A DNA stretch of 64,000 bases from Phycicoccus sonneratiae (GCF_016887965.1 NZ_JAFDVD010000024.1:40413-104412); one strand, 5' to 3'. Counted from the first letter of the stretch, positions 35,399-46,365 are shown. A program made the numbers and translations. Notes: a model not told the origin generated them from the sequence alone.

Positions 35399-35971
35399 TC
35401 ACCCGCGGGTGAGACCCGCCAGCGCCACGTTGAGCTCCAGGACGTTCACGCGGTCCTGCCCGAGGAACCCGAGCGGGGCCTCACGCACGTGCTGGTCCAC
35501 CAGCCGGAGCACCCGGGTCTGCTCCAGGCCCCGGGCCGCCGCGACCCGGGCCACCTGCCAGCGCGCGTACTCGGGCGAGACGTCGGGGTCGAGGCCGCTG
35601 GCCGAGGTGGTGAGCGCGTCGGCCGGGATCTGCTGCGGCGCATCGGGGTTGGCCGCGCGCAGGGCCTTCTCGCGCTCCGCCACGTCGGCGGCGAGGTCGG
35701 GGTTGGACGGACCGTAGTTCGAGCCGCCGCTCACGTCGCCGGAGGAGTCGGAGGCCGACGGGCGGCCCTGGAACCACTCCGGCCCGCTCGGCGGCTGGCC
35801 GAGGAGCGCGGAGCCGACCTCGCGGCCGCCGACGACGACCGGCTGGCCGTTCGCCCGGTCGGGCACGACGAGCCCGACGGCGAGGATCGCCGCGGGGTAG
35901 AGCACACCGCAGAGGACGGTGAGGACGAGCAGTGCCTTGAGCGCTGCGCCGAGCTGTCGGGTGGTGGTCAC
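35399..35971 (-). CDS. kdpC: KdpC subunit of the K+-transporting ATPase
   Basis: A 190-aa protein with one N-terminal membrane helix (ALKALLVLTVLCGVLYPAAILAVG), then GSALLGQPPSGPEWFQGRPSA, SNYGPSNPDLAADV, and SGLDPDVSPEYARWQVARVA ending VNVLELNVAL. All are conserved KdpC features. It stabilises nucleotide binding by KdpB. 11 bp after kdpB. Confidence 0.97.
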   Translation of the reverse strand: MTTTRQLGAALKALLVLTVLCGVLYPAAILAVGLVVPDRANGQPVVVGGREVGSALLGQPPSGPEWFQGRPSASDSSGDVSGGSNYGPSNPDLAADVAEREKALRAANPDAPQQIPADALTTSASGLDPDVSPEYARWQVARVAAARGLEQTRVLRLVDQHVREAPLGFLGQDRVNVLELNVALAGLTRG

Positions 35972-35982
35972 GGTGCTGTCCT

Positions 35983-38019
35983 TCAGAGGCCGGGGATCAG
36001 GGACACGACGAGGTCGATCGCCTTGATGCCGACGAACGGCACGACCACCCCTCCGAGCCCGTAGACGAGGAGGTTGCGGCGCAGCATGGCGTGCGCCGAG
36101 AGCGGGCGGTAGCGAACGCCCCTGAGCGCCAACGGGATCAGCGCGACGATGACGAGCGCGTTGAAGATGACGGCCGAGAGCATCGCCGACGACGGGCTCG
36201 AGAGGCCCATGACGTTGAGCGCCTGGAGCCCCGGGAAGACCCCGACGAACATGGCCGGGATGATCGCGAAGTACTTCGCGACGTCGTTGGCGATCGAGAA
36301 GGTCGTCAGGGCGCCCCGGGTGATGAGCAGCTGCTTGCCGATGGCCACGACGTCGATGAGCTTCGTCGGGTCGGAGTCGAGGTCGACCATGTTGCCGGCC
36401 TCCTTGGCGGCCGACGTGCCCGTGTTCATCGCCACGCCGACGTCGGCCTGGGCCAGCGCCGGGGCGTCGTTCGTGCCGTCACCGGTCATCGCGACGAGCC
36501 GGCCGCCCTCCTGCTCCTTCTTGATGAGCGCCATCTTGTCCTCGGGGGTCGCCTCGGCGAGGTAGTCGTCGACCCCCGCCTCCTCGGCGATCGCCTTGGC
36601 GGTCAACGGGTTGTCGCCGGTGATCATCACCGTGCGGATGCCCATCTCGCGCAGCTGCGCGAAGCGCTCGGCCATCCCCGGCTTCACGACGTCCTTGAGG
36701 TGGACGACGCCGAGGACCCGCGGGGCCTCCCCCGGTGCTGCCTCGGCCACGACCAGGGGCGTGCCGCCCGACGCGCTGATGCCGTCGACGTGCACCTCGA
36801 GGTCGCTGCCGACCGTGCCGCCGTTCTCGCGGACCCAGGCCGACACCGCGCTCCCCGCGCCCTTGCGGACCCGGGCTCCGTCGGGGAGGTCGACGCCGGA
36901 CATCCGGGTCGTCGCGCTGAACTCGACGACCTCGGCGCCGGCGCGGCGCAGGGCCGTCACGTCACCGAGCGCCGATGCGTCCACGCCGTCCTCGACCGTG
37001 TACTCGACGATCGAGCGGCCCTCGGGCGTCTCGTCGGCGAGCGAGGAGAGGTAGGCCGCGCGGGCCAGCTCCTCGCGGGCCACCGAGTGCACCGGGACGA
37101 GCTCGCTGGCCCGGCGGTTGCCGTAGGTGATCGTCCCGGTCTTGTCGAGCAGCAGGGTGCTGACGTCGCCGGCGGCCTCGACCGCCCGGCCGGACATCGC
37201 GAGGACGTTGCGCTGGACGAGCCGGTCCATGCCGGCGATGCCGATGGCCGAGAGGAGCGCGCCGATGGTCGTCGGGATGAGGCAGACGAGCAGCGCCACG
37301 AGCACGACCATCGAGAGGCGCTGGCCGGAGTAGACCGCCATCGGCTGGATGGCACCGACGGCGAGCACGAAGATGATGGTCAGCGTCGTCAGGAGGATCG
37401 ACAGGGCGATCTCGTTCGGCGTCTTCTGTCGCGACGCGCCCTCGACGAGCGCGATCATCCGGTCGATGAAGGTCTCGCCGGGCTTGCTCGTGATGCGCAC
37501 GACGATCCGGTCCGAGAGCACCGTCGTGCCACCGGTGACGGCGCAGCGGTCACCGCCCGACTCGCGGATGACGGGGGCGGACTCGCCGGTGATCGCCGAC
37601 TCGTCGACGGTCGCGACGCCCTCGACGACGTCGCCGTCGCCCGGGATGACCTGGCCGGCCTCGACGACGACGTGGTCGCCGAGCGCGAGCGCGGTCCCCG
37701 GCACCTCCTCCTCCGTGCCGTCGGCGGCCAGCCGGCGGGCGGTGGTCTCGGTGCGGGTGCGCCGCAGGGTGTCCGCCTGCGCCTTCCCGCGGCCCTCGGC
37801 GACGGCCTCGGCGAGGTTGGCGAAGAGCACGGTGGCCCACAGCCAGACGGTGACCCCGACCGAGAACACCGACGGGTCGAGGACCGACAGCACGGTCGTG
37901 AGGACCGACCCGACCCAGACGACCATGATGACCGGGCTGCGCCACAGGTGGCGGGGATCGAGCTTGGCGAACGCCGCGGGCAGGTTCTGCCAGGCGGTGA
38001 GGGCGAGGGACGACGTCAT
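35983..38019 (-). CDS. kdpB: KdpB catalytic P-type ATPase subunit
   Basis: A 678-aa P-type ATPase with TGES at about residue 145, phosphorylation site DKTGT with D292, [20 protein letters not shown], and hinge [18 protein letters not shown]. The usual seven membrane segments are visible. It energises K+ transport by ATP hydrolysis. Its ATG overlaps the kdpA stop (ATGA). Confidence 0.98.
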   Translation of the reverse strand: MTSSLALTAWQNLPAAFAKLDPRHLWRSPVIMVVWVGSVLTTVLSVLDPSVFSVGVTVWLWATVLFANLAEAVAEGRGKAQADTLRRTRTETTARRLAADGTEEEVPGTALALGDHVVVEAGQVIPGDGDVVEGVATVDESAITGESAPVIRESGGDRCAVTGGTTVLSDRIVVRITSKPGETFIDRMIALVEGASRQKTPNEIALSILLTTLTIIFVLAVGAIQPMAVYSGQRLSMVVLVALLVCLIPTTIGALLSAIGIAGMDRLVQRNVLAMSGRAVEAAGDVSTLLLDKTGTITYGNRRASELVPVHSVAREELARAAYLSSLADETPEGRSIVEYTVEDGVDASALGDVTALRRAGAEVVEFSATTRMSGVDLPDGARVRKGAGSAVSAWVRENGGTVGSDLEVHVDGISASGGTPLVVAEAAPGEAPRVLGVVHLKDVVKPGMAERFAQLREMGIRTVMITGDNPLTAKAIAEEAGVDDYLAEATPEDKMALIKKEQEGGRLVAMTGDGTNDAPALAQADVGVAMNTGTSAAKEAGNMVDLDSDPTKLIDVVAIGKQLLITRGALTTFSIANDVAKYFAIIPAMFVGVFPGLQALNVMGLSSPSSAMLSAVIFNALVIVALIPLALRGVRYRPLSAHAMLRRNLLVYGLGGVVVPFVGIKAIDLVVSLIPGL

Positions 38020-39662
38020 GAGAGGGCCTCCGCGATGGGTCCCAGGGCGAGGGACGGGAAGAACGTCAGGCCCGCGACGATGAGCACGGTGCCGACGACG
38101 AGCGTGGTGAACAGGGGCGTGTGGGTGGGCATCGTCCCGGCCGTGACCGGTCGCTTGCCCTGTGCGGCAAGCGAACCGGCGAGGCGCAGGACGAGGATGA
38201 TCGGCACGAACCGGCCCACGAACATGCAGGCCGCGAGCAGCAGGTTGAGGTACGGCTGGTCCGCCGACAGGCCCGCGAACGCCGACCCGTTGTTGTTGGA
38301 GGCCGAGGCGACGGCGTACATCAGCTCGGAGAGGCCGTGCGGGCCGTCGTTGAGCCGCGCGTCGAGGGAGACGGGCAGGACCACCGAGAGGCCGGTGCCG
38401 AGCAGCACGAGGGCGGGCATCGTCAGGGTGACGAGCGCGGCACTGGTGATCTCGGTGCGGCCGATCGTCTTGCCGAGCAGCTCGGGGGTGCGCCCCACCA
38501 TCAGGCCGGCGATGAAGACCGCGAGCACGACGACGACGAGGTACGAGTACAGACCCGTGCCGACACCACCGGGCGAGAGCTCACCGAGGAGCATGTTGAC
38601 CAGCGGCACACCACCGCCCAGCGCGCTGTAGCTGTCGTGCATCGAGTTGACCGCGCCGGTCGAGGTGCCGGTGGTCGCGCCGGCGAATACGCTCGACCAG
38701 ACGATCCCGAAGCGCTGCTCCTTGCCCTCCATCGAGCCGAAGGGCCCGGCGGCGGCGTGGGCCTCGGCCCAGGCGGCCAGGGCGATGCTGCCGACGAGCA
38801 GGAAGCCCATGACCCCGGCGGCGACGGCGCCCTGACGGCGGTCACGGACCATGAGGCCGTAGGTGTACGGCAACGAGAACGGGATGACGAGGATGAGGAC
38901 GATCTCGAGGAGGTTGGTCCACGGCCCGGGGTTCTCGAACGGGTGCGCCGAGTTGGCGTTGAAGAACCCCCCGCCGTTCGTACCGAGCTCCTTGATCGCC
39001 TCCTGCGAGGCCACCGGACCGCCCTGGATGACCTGCTGGGTGCCGGTGAGCGTCTCGATGGTGTGCGGTGCCGCGAGGTTCTGGATGACGCCGCCGAGGA
39101 GGAGCAGGACCGCGCCGACCGCCGCGAGCGGCAGGAGCACGCGGACCGTCGAGCGGGTGAGGTCGACCCAGAAGTTGCCGAGCCGGTCGGCGTGCGCCCG
39201 CGCGAGGCCGCGCAGCAGGGCGACGGCCACGGCGAGCCCGGTGGCCGCGGAGACGAAGTTCTGGGTGGTCAGGCCGAGCATCTGCACCGTGTGCCCGGTG
39301 CCGGCCTCACCGGCGTAGGACTGCCAGTTCGTGTTCGTGGTGAACGAGACCGCGGTGTTGAGGGCGGTGTCCCAGTCCATCGTGCGACCGAGGTTCCAGG
39401 GCAGCCACCCCTGGACGGTGATGAGGACGAAGAGCAGGGCGACGGAGGCGACCGCGAACGCGAGCACCGAGCCGGCGTAGCCGGTCCATCGCTGCTCGGT
39501 CCGCGGGTCGACCCCGACGACGCGGTACACGGCGCGCTCGACGCGCCAGTCGGAGTCGTCGGTGAACACCCGGTGCATCCAGGTGCCGAGCGGCACGTGG
39601 ACGGCCGCGAGGACGGCACCGACGAGGAGGACGGCCGCAGCCGTCTGGAGGGCGATGGTCAC
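38016..39662 (-). CDS. kdpA: KdpA potassium channel-like subunit
   Basis: A 548-aa protein with ten membrane segments and the four pore repeats, for example [34 protein letters not shown] and [13 protein letters not shown]. Binds and conducts K+ within the KdpFABC complex. Eleven bases downstream of kdpF. Confidence 0.97.
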   Translation of the reverse strand: MTIALQTAAAVLLVGAVLAAVHVPLGTWMHRVFTDDSDWRVERAVYRVVGVDPRTEQRWTGYAGSVLAFAVASVALLFVLITVQGWLPWNLGRTMDWDTALNTAVSFTTNTNWQSYAGEAGTGHTVQMLGLTTQNFVSAATGLAVAVALLRGLARAHADRLGNFWVDLTRSTVRVLLPLAAVGAVLLLLGGVIQNLAAPHTIETLTGTQQVIQGGPVASQEAIKELGTNGGGFFNANSAHPFENPGPWTNLLEIVLILVIPFSLPYTYGLMVRDRRQGAVAAGVMGFLLVGSIALAAWAEAHAAAGPFGSMEGKEQRFGIVWSSVFAGATTGTSTGAVNSMHDSYSALGGGVPLVNMLLGELSPGGVGTGLYSYLVVVVLAVFIAGLMVGRTPELLGKTIGRTEITSAALVTLTMPALVLLGTGLSVVLPVSLDARLNDGPHGLSELMYAVASASNNNGSAFAGLSADQPYLNLLLAACMFVGRFVPIILVLRLAGSLAAQGKRPVTAGTMPTHTPLFTTLVVGTVLIVAGLTFFPSLALGPIAEALS

Positions 39663-39672
39663 GAGAGGCTCC

Positions 39673-39759
39673 TCAGTACCGGTCCGGGCGCACGAGGGCG
39701 TCGAGGAGGTAGCCGAGGAGGAGCAGGCCGATGACGCCTGCGATCAGGTCTTCCCACAT
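39673..39759 (-). CDS. kdpF: KdpF small membrane subunit
   Basis: A 28-aa peptide, MWEDLIAGVIGLLLLGYLLD then ALVRPDRY, one hydrophobic helix with a basic tail, directly before kdpA. This is the expected place, length and composition of KdpF, which stabilises the KdpABC complex. Confidence 0.88.
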   Translation of the reverse strand: MWEDLIAGVIGLLLLGYLLDALVRPDRY

Positions 39760-39810
39760 GCCGACCACGACACCAGCGGGGACGGATCGAGGCCGCGCCG
39801 GTGATGCCGC

Positions 39811-39840
39811 ACTGACGGCGTCTTGACGCGTTCCTGACGC
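39811..39840 (-). promoter_or_regulatory. Three phased direct repeats upstream of kdpF
   Basis: TGACG occurs at 39813, 39824 and 39835, exactly 11 bp apart; on the kdp strand this reads GCGTCAGGAAC, GCGTCAAGACG, CCGTCAGTGCG. One-turn spacing suits an OmpR-type dimer array, so a KdpE operator is inferred. The site is 52-82 bp from the kdpF start. Confidence 0.5.
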
Positions 39841-39853
39841 CGGTGGGAGCGGG

Positions 39854-40615
39854 TCAGCGGGCGCGGAACTCCGGGCGCCGCTTGCCGACGAACGCCGCCG
39901 CGCCCTCGCGGTGGTCCTCGGTCGTGGCGAGCGCGCGCTGGCCGACGTCCTCGCGGGCCAGCGCCGCCTCGACGTCGAGGGCCGCCGCATTGACCGCGGC
40001 CTTGGTGCGGGCCAGGGCGAGGGTCGGCCCGGCGGCCAGCGCCGCGACGAGCTCCGCGGACCGCTCGGCGAACCGGTCGGCCGGCACGGACTCCGCGACG
40101 AGGCCCCACGCGGCCGCCGTCGCACCCGGCAGCGCCTCACCGGTCAGCGCGAGCCGCATCGCCCGCGCCCGACCGACCGCCGCGGTGACGAGCGCCGTCG
40201 ACCCGCCGTCGGGCATCAGCCCGATCCGGCTGAACGCGAGGACGAACGGCGCCTCGTCGGCCGCGAGCACGTAGTCGCAGGCCAGCGCCATCGGGACGCC
40301 GATGCCGGCCGCGACGCCGTGGACGAGCCCGACGACCGGCGTCTCCGAGCCCAGCAGCGCCCGGACGAGGTCGGCCCCCGCCTCGAGCACGCCCATCTGT
40401 GCCCCCTCAGCCGTCAGCGGCGCCCCGGCGCAGAAGCCCCGGCCCTCGCCGGTGAGGACGACGACGCGCACCGCCGGGTCGGCGTCGAACCCGCGGACCT
40501 CCTCCGTCACGGCGTCGCACATCTCCGGGTCGACCGCGTTGAGCCGCTCCGGGGCGTCGAGGGTGATCCGGCCGATGGCTCCGTCCGCCTCCACGCGGAC
40601 CCGTGCGCTGCTCAT
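39854..40615 (-). CDS. Enoyl-CoA hydratase/isomerase family protein
   Basis: A 253-aa crotonase: ITLDAPERLNAVDPEMCDAV, oxyanion loop GRGFCAGAPL, VHGVAAGIGVPMALACDYVLAA, FSRIGLMPDGGSTALV. The two usual acidic residues of true hydratases are not clearly placed (PDGGSTAL carries Asp), so it may be an isomerase of the PaaG/EchA type. ATG 40615; longer GTG start at 40633 possible. Confidence 0.88.
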   Translation of the reverse strand: MSSARVRVEADGAIGRITLDAPERLNAVDPEMCDAVTEEVRGFDADPAVRVVVLTGEGRGFCAGAPLTAEGAQMGVLEAGADLVRALLGSETPVVGLVHGVAAGIGVPMALACDYVLAADEAPFVLAFSRIGLMPDGGSTALVTAAVGRARAMRLALTGEALPGATAAAWGLVAESVPADRFAERSAELVAALAAGPTLALARTKAAVNAAALDVEAALAREDVGQRALATTEDHREGAAAFVGKRRPEFRAR

Positions 40616-40674
40616 CCCGCCATCCAACCGCACCCGACCGGGCGTCGCACCGGACGCCGTGCTGGACTGGGCCT

Positions 40675-41844
40675 GTGCCCGACCTCCTCGACGTCCCGCT
40701 CCTGCCCGCCCTCGTCCACGGCGCCCTCGAGCTCGAGCCGACCGAGGACGGCGGCCTGCGCCCCCACCGCCTCCCGGCGTGGGCCCGGGGCCAGAACACC
40801 GACCCGATGCTCGCGATCAACGAGGCGCAGCCCTCGGGCGTGCGCGTCGTCGGGCGGACCCGGGCCACCGTGGTCGAGCTCGAGGCCCTCGTCACGCGAC
40901 GGGCGCTGAGCGGCGCCCCGGCGCGGGCGCTCGGCAGCGTCGACCTCGTCGTCGACGGCGAGGTCCTCGGCGGCGAGGTGGTGCCGAACGGCGACCTGCT
41001 GACGACGGACGTCACCACCGGCGTCACCGAGCTGACGCGGGGCGGTCCCGGCACCGTGCGCTTCGACCTCCCGTCCGGCGAGAAGGTCGTTGAGCTGTGG
41101 CTCCCGCACCAGGAGGGCGTCGAGCTCGTCGCGCTGCGGGCGGACGCCCCAGTGGAGCCCGTCCCGACCGACGACCGGCCGCGCTGGGTGCACCACGGCA
41201 GCTCGATCAGCCACGGCTCCAACGCGGTCCGGCCCACCGGCACCTGGCCGGCGGTCGCCGCGCGGCTCGGAGGGCTCGACCTCGTCAACCTCGGCTTCGG
41301 CGGCTCGGCCGTCCTCGACCCCTTCGTCGCCCGGACGATGCGCGACACCCCGGCCGACCTGCTCAGCCTCAAGGTCGGCATCAACATCGTCGGCGGCGAC
41401 CTGATGCGCCGCCGCGTCCTCGGTCCGGCGGTCCACGGCTTCCTCGACACGATCCGCGACGGCCACCCGGACACCCCGCTCCTGCTCGTGACGCCCGTGC
41501 TCTGCCCGGTCCACGAGGACACCCCGGGCCCGGGGGCCGTCGACCCGGTCGCCCTCCGGGAGGGCCGGCTCGTCTTCACCGCGGTCGGCGACCCGGCCGA
41601 GGTGCCCGCCGGCCGGCTCACGCTCCGGGTCGTCCGCGAGGTGCTGGCCGAGGTGGTCGACCAGCGCCGGCCCGGCGACCCGCACCTCCACCTCGTCGAC
41701 GGGCTCGGGATGTACGGCCCCGACGACACCGGGGCCCACCCCCTGCCCGACGCCCTGCACCCCGACGCCGACACCCACCGGCTGATGGGGGAACGGTTCG
41801 CGCACAACGTTTTCGGACCCGCAGGGCCGTTCCCCACGGCCTGA
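40675..41844 (+). CDS. SGNH/GDSL-family hydrolase
   Basis: A 389-aa two-domain protein. An N-terminal beta-sandwich (about residues 1-165) is followed by an SGNH hydrolase with nucleophile motif HHGSSISHGSN (S177 likely), oxyanion Gly in NLGFGGSAVLDPF, VGINIVGGDL, and the catalytic D/H in PDALHPDADTHRLMGERF. This layout is typical of intracellular actinobacterial lipases/esterases. No signal peptide. Divergent from the enoyl-CoA hydratase gene. Confidence 0.82.
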   Translation: MPDLLDVPLLPALVHGALELEPTEDGGLRPHRLPAWARGQNTDPMLAINEAQPSGVRVVGRTRATVVELEALVTRRALSGAPARALGSVDLVVDGEVLGGEVVPNGDLLTTDVTTGVTELTRGGPGTVRFDLPSGEKVVELWLPHQEGVELVALRADAPVEPVPTDDRPRWVHHGSSISHGSNAVRPTGTWPAVAARLGGLDLVNLGFGGSAVLDPFVARTMRDTPADLLSLKVGINIVGGDLMRRRVLGPAVHGFLDTIRDGHPDTPLLLVTPVLCPVHEDTPGPGAVDPVALREGRLVFTAVGDPAEVPAGRLTLRVVREVLAEVVDQRRPGDPHLHLVDGLGMYGPDDTGAHPLPDALHPDADTHRLMGERFAHNVFGPAGPFPTA

Positions 41845-41860
41845 GGCCGCGGCCCGCACC

Positions 41861-43009
41861 TCAGGCCTGGACGACGGCTCCCGACGCGAGCAGCCCGGCC
41901 ACCTCGTCGTCGCCGAAGCCGTGGGCGAGCAACCACGACGTCGTGTCCGCCCCGGGCGCCGGCTCGGGCCCGGGTGTCCGCACCGGGGTGGCCGACAGGC
42001 GGGGAGGGGTGCGCGGCACCGGGTTCCCCGAGCCGTCGTCGACGAACGAGCCCCGCGCGACCGCCTGCGGATGGCGCGACGCCTCGGCCAGCGACAGCAC
42101 CGGCGCGACGCACGCGTCCGAGCCCTCGAACTGCGCCGCCCACTCGTCACGCGTCCGCCGCGCGAAGGCCTCCGCGAACGTCGCCCGCTGCGCCGGCCAG
42201 GTCGCGGTGTCGTACTGCTCGCCGTCCACCGAGACCCCGAGCCGCGCCACGAGCTCGGCCCAGAACTGCGGCTCCAGCGCACCCACCGCGACGAACCGGC
42301 CGTCGGCACAGGCGTACACGTCGTAGAACGGCGCACCGCCGTCGAGCAGGTTGGCCTCCCGCTCGTCGCGCCAGGTGCCCGCACCGAGCATCGAGTGCAC
42401 CATCGTCAGCAGGTGCGCCGACCCCTCGACCATCGCCGCGTCGACGACCTGCCCGCGGCCGGTGCTCCCCCGCGCCACGAGCGCGGCGAGGACCCCGACG
42501 ACGAGGTAGAGCGACCCGCCCGCGAAGTCGCCGAGGGCGGGCACCGGCGCGATCGGGCGCTCCCGCGGCCCGAGCGCGTGCAACGTCCCCGAGACCGCGG
42601 CGTAGGTGATGTCGTGCCCGGCGCGCTGCGCCCACGGACCGTCCTGCCCCCAGCCGGTCATCCGGGCGACGACGAGCCGCGGGTTGGCGGCGAGCAGGTC
42701 GTCAGGCGCCAGGCCCAGGCGCTCGAGCACCCCCGGCCGGTACCCCTCGACGAGCACGTCGGCGTCCGCGAGCAGGCGCCGGAGCACCGCCACGCCGTCC
42801 GGGTGCTTGAGGTCGACGGCGATGCTCGGCCGTGAGCGCCGCAACCCGCCGGCGAGCGCCAGGAGGTTCGACTCCCCCGGCCGGTCGACCCGGACGACCT
42901 CGGCGCCGAGCTCGGCGAGGTGGGTCGCCGCGAACGGGGTCGGACCGATGCCACCGAGCTCGACGACGCGCACGCCGGCCAGCGGCCCCGGCACGCCGGA
43001 GTCGCTCAC
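41861..43009 (-). CDS. CaiB/BaiF CoA-transferase family (alpha-methylacyl-CoA racemase-like)
   Basis: A 382-aa class III CoA-transferase fold. [31 protein letters not shown] is the N-terminal Rossmann segment, [17 protein letters not shown] the CoA-binding helix, [25 protein letters not shown] the domain joint, and [15 protein letters not shown] the active-site Asp. The [18 protein letters not shown] pattern fits alpha-methylacyl-CoA racemase (Mcr). It would epimerise 2-methylacyl-CoA in branched-lipid breakdown. GTG start overlaps the fgd stop (GTGA). Confidence 0.9.
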   Translation of the reverse strand: MSDSGVPGPLAGVRVVELGGIGPTPFAATHLAELGAEVVRVDRPGESNLLALAGGLRRSRPSIAVDLKHPDGVAVLRRLLADADVLVEGYRPGVLERLGLAPDDLLAANPRLVVARMTGWGQDGPWAQRAGHDITYAAVSGTLHALGPRERPIAPVPALGDFAGGSLYLVVGVLAALVARGSTGRGQVVDAAMVEGSAHLLTMVHSMLGAGTWRDEREANLLDGGAPFYDVYACADGRFVAVGALEPQFWAELVARLGVSVDGEQYDTATWPAQRATFAEAFARRTRDEWAAQFEGSDACVAPVLSLAEASRHPQAVARGSFVDDGSGNPVPRTPPRLSATPVRTPGPEPAPGADTTSWLLAHGFGDDEVAGLLASGAVVQA

Positions 43010-44043
43010 CGGGCGGCGGGGACGAGCTCGCGCAGCCCGGGCAGGACCTGCTCGGAGAAGGTGCGCAGGAACCGCTCCTGGTCGTGCCCGGGACCGTGGA
43101 CGACGAGGTGGTCGAACCCCAGGTCGGTGTAGAAGCGCAGCGCCTCGACGACCTCCTCGGGCCGCGACGCGACGACCCACCGCTTGGCGACCTGCTCGAT
43201 GGGGAGCTCGTCGGCGGCGCGCTCCATCTCCTCCGGGGAGTGGATGGAGTGCTTCTGCTCGGCCGAGAGCGACAACGGCGCCCAGAACCGGGTGTTCTCC
43301 AGCGCGCGCTCGGGGTCGGGGTCCCACGACACCTTGACCTCGATCATCCGGTCGATGTCGGCGTGGTCGCGCCCGGCCTTGTCCATCCCCTCGTCGACCG
43401 AGGGCACGAGCTGGTCGCGGTAGAGCTCCTCGCCCTTGCCGGAGGTGCAGATGAACCCGTCACCGTGGCGGCCGGCGTACCGGGCGACCATCGGGCCCCC
43501 GGCGGCGATGTAGACGGGCACCGGCTCGTCCGGGCGGTCGTAGATCGCCGCGTCCTCGGTGCGGTAGTAGTCGCCCTCGAAGGTGACCCGCGGCTCGGTC
43601 CACAGCTGCCGCATCAGCGTGACGGCCTCGCGCAGCCGTCCGAAGCGCTCCTTGAACTCGGGCCACTCGCCCTCCGCCACCGACCCGACGGCGATCTCGT
43701 TGAGCGCCTCCCCGGTGCCGACCCCGAGCATCACCCGCCCGGGCGCGAGGCAGGCCATCGTCGCGAACGTCTGGGCGACGACGGGCGGGTTGTAGCGGAA
43801 CGTCGGCGTCATCACCGAGGTGCCGACCATGATCCGCTCGGTGCGCGCCAGCACCCACGCCATCCAGGCGAGCGAGTTCGGGGCGTGGCCGCCCTCGAGC
43901 CGCCAGGGCTGGAAGTGGTCGGAGATGGTCACCGAGTCCAGCCCGAGCTCCTCGGCGAGCACCGCGTACCCCGCGAGCTCCCCCGGCGCGAACTGCTCCG
44001 CGGACGCCTTGTACCCGACCCTGATGCCGTGCGCTGCGCTCAT
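43006..44043 (-). CDS. fgd: Coenzyme F420-dependent glucose-6-phosphate dehydrogenase
   Basis: A 345-aa LLM-class flavin/F420 enzyme. [88 protein letters not shown] and [13 protein letters not shown] all correspond closely to mycobacterial Fgd1. It oxidises glucose-6-phosphate and reduces F420, feeding F420H2-dependent reductases. This implies the organism makes F420. Coupled to the racemase-like gene downstream. Confidence 0.95.
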   Translation of the reverse strand: MSAAHGIRVGYKASAEQFAPGELAGYAVLAEELGLDSVTISDHFQPWRLEGGHAPNSLAWMAWVLARTERIMVGTSVMTPTFRYNPPVVAQTFATMACLAPGRVMLGVGTGEALNEIAVGSVAEGEWPEFKERFGRLREAVTLMRQLWTEPRVTFEGDYYRTEDAAIYDRPDEPVPVYIAAGGPMVARYAGRHGDGFICTSGKGEELYRDQLVPSVDEGMDKAGRDHADIDRMIEVKVSWDPDPERALENTRFWAPLSLSAEQKHSIHSPEEMERAADELPIEQVAKRWVVASRPEEVVEALRFYTDLGFDHLVVHGPGHDQERFLRTFSEQVLPGLRELVPAAR

Positions 44044-44060
44044 GCGGCCATCCTGCTACA

Positions 44061-44166
44061 GGGACGCACTTCGGGGTGCGGACCGACCCCCTCGACCGGT
44101 CCGCACCCCGTGGTGGTGGTGCGTCCCGCGCCACCGACCCCCCGGTGGCGCGGGTCCCGCACCGCC
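44061..44166. repeat. Cluster of nested hairpins
   Basis: Between the fgd start and the VOC stop. GGGGTGCGGACCG (44073-44085) pairs with CGGTCCGCACCCC (44097-44109), 13 bp perfect. An outer GGGACGCAC (44061-44069) pairs with GTGCGTCCC (44119-44127). CCCGCGCCACCG (44125-44136) pairs with CGGTGGCGCGGG (44143-44154), 12 bp perfect. A 9-bp stem follows at 44158-44183 with one G-U. At least one probably terminates VOC transcription. Confidence 0.75.
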
Positions 44167-44251
44167 GTCCCCCCGGTGGTGCGTTGGCACCACTCTCCCG
44201 GGGGCCGCTACGCGGGCGCTGCGAATCCGCTGCGTGCTCCGGCGGGCCGGG

Positions 44252-44650
44252 TCAGCCGGCGGTGGTGAACAGCTCGAGGGCGATGTTGTCGGGGTCGCGG
44301 AAGGACAGGCCGGAGCCGTAGCCGGCCCGCTTGACGCCCCCGTGCTCGATGCCCAGCCGGTCGAGCCGCTGCACCCACTCCTCGAGCTCGGCGACCGACC
44401 CGACCGCGAACCCGACGTGGTCGAGGCCGGTGCGCTCCTCGTCGAAGGAGTCGCCGGACTCGCGGCCCTGGTGCGTGTGCAGCCCGAAGAGCTGGCCGCC
44501 CTCGAGGACGAAGACCGTGTGGTGGAAGCGACCCGCCTCCTCGTCCTCGTCGAGGACCGGTTCGGCCTCGAACAGTGCGGAGTACCAGCGCGTGCTGCGC
44601 TCGAGGTCGGTGACGGTGACGGCGACGTGCTGCAGACCGGGGAAGGCCAT
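44252..44650 (-). CDS. VOC-family (glyoxalase-like) protein
   Basis: A 132-aa two-module VOC fold: [81 protein letters not shown]. His and Glu metal ligands are present in each half. Substrate unknown. AGGAG precedes the ATG. Divergent from the amino-acid dehydrogenase. Confidence 0.88.
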   Translation of the reverse strand: MAFPGLQHVAVTVTDLERSTRWYSALFEAEPVLDEDEEAGRFHHTVFVLEGGQLFGLHTHQGRESGDSFDEERTGLDHVGFAVGSVAELEEWVQRLDRLGIEHGGVKRAGYGSGLSFRDPDNIALELFTTAG

Positions 44651-44799
44651 CGGGGCTCCTGGCGGTGGGACGGGCGTCCGCACCGGCGGCACGGACGGGC
44701 TCGCCCTCCGGTCTACCAGCGCCCCACCGGTCGGCTGACCCTCCGGCCGGAGGGGCGGCGGACGGGCCGGCCCCTCCCCGCGCGACTACCGTGACGGGC

Positions 44800-45915
44800 A
44801 TGGCCACGGACCTCATCGACCTCGCCGGCCACGAGCAGGTCGTCTTCTGCTCCGACCCCGACACCGGGCTGCGCGCGATCATCGCGCTGCACTCCACGTC
44901 CCTCGGGCCGGGCCTCGGCGGCACCCGCTTCCACCCCTACGAGAGCACCGACGCGGCCCTCGCCGACGTCCTGCGCCTCTCGCGGGCGATGTCGAGCAAG
45001 AACGCGCTCGCGGGGCTCGACCACGGCGGCGGCAAGGCCGTCGTCATCGGCGACCCGCACCGCGACAAGACCCCCGAGCTGCTCCGGGCCTACGGCCGGT
45101 TCGTCGAGTCCCTCGGCGGGCGGTACGTCACGGCCTGCGACGTCGGCACCTACGTCGCCGACATGGACGTCGTCGCGGAGGAGACCCGGTGGGCCACCGG
45201 GCGCTCCCCCGAGCGCGGCGGCGCCGGTGACTCCTCGGTCCTCACGGCCCTCGGGGTGTTCCAGGGGATGCGGGCCGTCGCCCAGCACGTCTGGGGCGAG
45301 GCGACGCTGGCCGGCCGGCGGGTCGGCATCGCCGGGGTCGGCAAGGTCGGCGCCAGGCTCACCGAGCACCTCCTCGAGGACGGCGCCGAGGTCGTCGTCA
45401 CCGACGTCGACGACGCCGCGGTCGCCCGGCTGCTCGGGCGCCACCCGCAGGTGCGGGCCGTCGACGACGCGACCGCCCTCGCCCGGCTCGAGCTCGACGT
45501 CTTCAGCCCGAACGCCCTCGGCGGCGCCCTCGACGACGACACCGTCGACGCCCTGCGGGCCCGGGTCGTGTGCGGGGGCGCCAACAACCAGCTCGCCTCC
45601 GCCGAGACCCCCGACCGCCTGGCCGCGCGCGGCGTCGTCTACGCCCCGGACTTCCTCGTCAACGCCGGCGGGGTCATCCAGGTGAGCGACGAGCTGCACG
45701 GCTTCGACATGGAGCGAGCGGCCGGGCGCACCCGGGCCATCTTCGAGAGCACCCTCGAGGTCCTGCGCACCGCCGACGCCGAGGGCCTGACGCCCGCCGT
45801 GGCCGCCGACCGGCTCGCGGAGCGGCGCATCGCCTCCGGTGGGAGCACCCCGTGGCTGCCCGGACAGGCCGGTGCCGTCCCAGAGGGCGGGACGCCGGCC
45901 CCGGAGGTCCGCTGA
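44800..45915 (+). CDS. Leu/Val/Phe dehydrogenase
   Basis: A 371-aa Glu/Leu/Phe/Val dehydrogenase. [35 protein letters not shown] with catalytic K79, [20 protein letters not shown], Rossmann [14 protein letters not shown], and [13 protein letters not shown]. Length and motifs match Streptomyces valine dehydrogenase, which deaminates branched-chain amino acids to 2-oxo acids. A TACCGT -10-like box ends seven bases before the ATG, so it is probably leaderless. Confidence 0.92.
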   Translation: MATDLIDLAGHEQVVFCSDPDTGLRAIIALHSTSLGPGLGGTRFHPYESTDAALADVLRLSRAMSSKNALAGLDHGGGKAVVIGDPHRDKTPELLRAYGRFVESLGGRYVTACDVGTYVADMDVVAEETRWATGRSPERGGAGDSSVLTALGVFQGMRAVAQHVWGEATLAGRRVGIAGVGKVGARLTEHLLEDGAEVVVTDVDDAAVARLLGRHPQVRAVDDATALARLELDVFSPNALGGALDDDTVDALRARVVCGGANNQLASAETPDRLAARGVVYAPDFLVNAGGVIQVSDELHGFDMERAAGRTRAIFESTLEVLRTADAEGLTPAVAADRLAERRIASGGSTPWLPGQAGAVPEGGTPAPEVR

Positions 45916-45950
45916 CCCGGCGCCGGCGTCGCCGAACGGTCGCGGACCCA

Positions 45951-45972
45951 TGTATCGTTGACGTCACGATAT
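45951..45972 (+). promoter_or_regulatory. Putative promoter/operator upstream of DUF3073 gene
   Basis: TGTATCGTTGACGTCACGAT (45951-45970): the palindrome TGACGTCA is flanked by TATCG and CGATA arms offset by one base, and contains TTGACG (-35-like). It lies about 100 bp before the DUF3073 start. Function inferred only. Confidence 0.35.
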
Positions 45973-46072
45973 GCACACCATTCCCGGAGCCGCTCCGCGA
46001 CGTGGGATGACCCCTTCCCGGGGCCGTCCGACCAGCGATGCCGCCCCGGCAGACGCACGAGGGGGTCACGCC

Positions 46073-46261
46073 ATGGGGCGCGGCCGAGCCAAGGCCAAGC
46101 AGACGAAGGTCGCCCGCGAGCTGAAGTACTTCAGCCCCGACACCGACCTCTCCGCGCTTGAGCGAGAACTGCACACCCAGACGCACTCCGGCGACACCGC
46201 CGACGAGCGCAGCTGGGAGGACGAGGACGACTACGGTCAGTGGACCGGCGGGCGTCGTTGA
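46073..46261 (+). CDS. DUF3073 family protein
   Basis: A 62-aa protein: MGRGRAKAKQTKVARELKYF then SPDTDLSALERELH, ending in an acidic WEDEDDYGQW tail. This is the invariant actinobacterial DUF3073, normally found beside purM/purF. Here purM lies 4.2 kb away on the other strand, so the usual synteny is loosened. Function unknown; the basic head suggests nucleic-acid or ribosome contact. Confidence 0.93.
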   Translation: MGRGRAKAKQTKVARELKYFSPDTDLSALERELHTQTHSGDTADERSWEDEDDYGQWTGGRR

Positions 46262-46365
46262 CCCCGCCCTGACCTCCCCCGGGACCCGGGAGCCCTCACC
46301 ACGGTGAGCCCGGTGCGTGCGTGTGGTGGCTGCCGCACGCCGCCGTGGTCTGCCATGCTCGCCCC

